A DNA stretch of 7,868 nucleotides, taken from Sphaerochaetaceae bacterium (GTDB lineage Bacteria; Spirochaetota; Spirochaetia; Sphaerochaetales; Sphaerochaetaceae). The translations under genes and the position numbers were made by a program. Below are positions 6,715-7,868 of this stretch, piece after piece (the stretch's first letter is position 1; every line of letters starts with the position of its first letter). Where the stretch lies: the NCBI GenBank assembly GCA_024405065.1, contig JAKSPF010000055.1, positions 1 through 7,868 of the forward strand. Reading direction: 5' to 3'. Under the pieces are notes generated by a model. That model was not told the origin of the DNA. It saw only the letters and a list, made by a program, of their open reading frames with translations, and did not search any database.

Positions 6715-6742
6715 ATTTTATCACATTCTGCTTCTATGGCAA
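6715..6742 (-). promoter_or_regulatory. Promoter of the 6S RNA gene
   Basis: On the minus strand, TTGCCA (6742-6737, 5 of 6), a 16-nt spacer, and TAAAAT (6720-6715, 5 of 6) preceded by TGA, an extended -10. The start is expected near 6710-6708, just before the closing stem of the RNA. Confidence 0.7.
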
Positions 6743-6812
6743 TACAATTTCCGTTTTTGCCAGCAACTCAAGATTTATGAAAGAGCTTTGCGGGTCATCT
6801 TCAGAATTATGT

Positions 6813-6841
6813 TTGACAAAGCATACCTGAAACGGTAATTT
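6813..6841 (+). promoter_or_regulatory. Promoter of the MglB-like gene
   Basis: A perfect TTGACA at 6813-6818, a 17-nt spacer, and a weak -10, TAATTT (3 of 6), at 6836-6841. A strong -35 with a poor -10 suggests an activator-dependent promoter. The spacer carries a short inverted repeat, TACC-N6-GGTA (6824-6837), which could be an operator half-pair but is too short to claim. Confidence 0.5.
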
Positions 6842-6858
6842 GAAAAACCGGTGAAAAG

Positions 6859-7821
6859 ATGAAAAAAATTTCGGTTTTGTTGCTTATATTTCTTGTTCTT
6901 ACGGTGAGTTCGGTTTCTGCAAATGGCGGGAATGAAAAAAAGCGGATTTACAATATAGGTGTCGTTTTGTCTGACGGCAGGGTTTCTTTTCAGAAAAATT
7001 TTGTAAAGCATGCTGAAGATTATCTTGATACCAAGTCAAACGATGCAGTCAGGTACAATCTGAGTGTTGTTGACGCTGAAAACAATGTTTCAGTTCAAAA
7101 TTCACAGATAGAAAAATTAATTACCGAAGCGGATGCTGTAATCTGTTTTCCGGTTAACCGTGAGGAAACCGGTAATTTGATAAAAAAAATCGGAAAGTCG
7201 GGAAGTCCCTGTGTCTTAATCGGAAATTCACCGGACACGGAAGATGTCGGTGACTATGCAAATGTATGTTTCATAGAGTCCGATTTTGAAAAATGCGGTG
7301 AACTGATGGCGGAAGTGATTGACAGAGTTCCCGGTGACTGTGACGCAAACGGAGACGGGGTGATTTCCTGTCTGCTGATACGTGGAGAAGGAACGGAATC
7401 CGATTTCAGAGGGAAAGCTGCAATTGCTTTTTTGGAAGAAAACGGCAAGCACACGGAATGTGTTTTGGAAAAATCCGCAAACTGGCAGAGAGATAATGCC
7501 CGAGAGATATGTCAGGGGGCTTTGCAGAAGTTCGGAAAAGGAATTGACGTTGTAATCTGCGATAATGACGATATGGCTCTTGGGGTGCTTGAGTCAATTG
7601 AATCGGCGGGAAGAAAAGTCGGAAGGGATATCTTTCTGATCGGTTGTGATGCTGATGACGATGCTCTTTCTGTTATCAAATCCGGACGAATGACCGGCAC
7701 TGTACTTAACGATGTTACAGGTCAGTCGGAGACTGCCTGTGATACGATTATCTCCATGCTGAAAGGTGATGAAGTAGAGAAGAAGATTGTTTTTGAGTAT
7801 CAAAACATCTGTTTCATATAA
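6859..7821 (+). CDS. MglB-like periplasmic sugar-binding protein
   Basis: A type I periplasmic binding protein of 320 residues, close to MglB (332 in E. coli), the galactose/glucose-binding protein of the Mgl ABC transporter and chemotaxis system. Residues 1-21 form a signal peptide (MKK, hydrophobic core, VSA) with no lipobox cysteine, so it should be soluble in the periplasm. The MglB calcium loop is conserved as DANGDGVIS (162-170), with D230 at the place of E. coli Glu205. Sugar-pocket residues retained by my alignment are F44, D182, W209, N236, D264 and N284. Positions corresponding to E. coli Asp14, Asn91, His152 and Arg158 are V42, C96, E180 and K186, so the ligand may not be galactose. 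GGTGA at 6850-6854 is a fair ribosome binding site for this ATG. No ABC transporter ATPase or permease gene follows in the visible sequence. Confidence 0.88.
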   Translation: MKKISVLLLIFLVLTVSSVSANGGNEKKRIYNIGVVLSDGRVSFQKNFVKHAEDYLDTKSNDAVRYNLSVVDAENNVSVQNSQIEKLITEADAVICFPVNREETGNLIKKIGKSGSPCVLIGNSPDTEDVGDYANVCFIESDFEKCGELMAEVIDRVPGDCDANGDGVISCLLIRGEGTESDFRGKAAIAFLEENGKHTECVLEKSANWQRDNAREICQGALQKFGKGIDVVICDNDDMALGVLESIESAGRKVGRDIFLIGCDADDDALSVIKSGRMTGTVLNDVTGQSETACDTIISMLKGDEVEKKIVFEYQNICFI

Positions 7822-7868
7822 ACGTCAGTTTTTCAGGCTCTTGGCAGCTTCGTTTCGCAGGATTAGTA
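7793..7868 (+). CDS. Possible start of a further gene, cut by the window end
   Basis: An open frame in +1 register to the sugar-binding protein begins at a TTG at 7793 and runs off the end. The visible residues include SYKRQFFRLLAASFRRIS, a basic and hydrophobic stretch like the start of an inner-membrane protein such as a sensor kinase or transporter subunit. GAGAAG at 7777-7782 is a weak, distant ribosome binding site. It would overlap the upstream gene by 29 nt. About 25 codons are too few to be sure, and a second frame is also open here. Confidence 0.25.
   Translation, partial: MSIKTSVSYKRQFFRLLAASFRRIS

Noticed and set aside
6580..6780. A 66-codon plus-strand frame across the RNA gene
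   Set aside because: It has no ribosome binding site, its residue composition is not protein-like, and it is antisense to a structured RNA with promoter signals on the other strand.
1..7868. CRISPR arrays, insertion sequences, tRNAs, phage or defence genes
   Set aside because: I saw no regularly spaced repeats, transposase motifs, terminal inverted repeats or tRNA cloverleaf signatures. The genes present are housekeeping or unknown.

Overview
This window looks like ordinary chromosomal DNA from a moderately AT-rich bacterium. It has sigma70-type promoters (TTGNNN/TATAAT-like) and Shine-Dalgarno sites inside operons. The protein set and GlgA/GlgC sequence style resemble Treponema-like spirochaetes. 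That assignment is an inference from memory of the families and is tentative, because no rRNA or other marker gene is present.

Layout. (1) 49-2771, plus strand: a two-gene glycogen operon, glgA (glycogen synthase) and glgC (ADP-glucose pyrophosphorylase). The genes overlap by 4 nt (ATGA). A 12-bp hairpin just past glgC, inside the facing gene, may terminate the operon. (2) 2787-6505, minus strand, read right to left: a TPR protein, tsaE, tsaB and trxB form a tightly packed operon with 1-4 nt overlaps or a 1-nt gap. A small multi-span membrane protein of unknown function follows, with its own promoter 69 nt after trxB. (3) 6506-6858, a 353-bp stretch without protein genes: it holds a strong candidate for 6S RNA (ssrS) on the minus strand, with a good promoter and a 3' U-tract, and further right a plus-strand promoter. 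I see nothing convincing between 6743 and 6812. (4) 6859-7821, plus strand: a secreted MglB-like periplasmic sugar-binding protein. The start of a further gene may overlap its 3' end and run off the window.

How the genes fit together. GlgC makes ADP-glucose and GlgA polymerises it, so the pair forms a storage-carbon module; branching and breakdown enzymes are not in view. TsaE and TsaB are two of the subunits that make the t6A modification on ANN-decoding tRNAs. TrxB is the NADPH-thioredoxin reductase. The TPR protein heads their operon and its role is unknown. The MglB-like protein has no ABC transporter genes beside it within the window, so it may be a transport or a sensory component.

Most notable points: the unannotated-looking 6S RNA; a TsaE whose Walker A motif ends GK-A instead of GK-T/S; and three operon-leading genes (glgA, the membrane protein gene, the TPR gene) that each have a -10-like hexamer only 6-7 nt before an ATG and no Shine-Dalgarno site, the layout expected of leaderless mRNAs. 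I did not find a clear new multi-gene system, CRISPR array, mobile element or tRNA.
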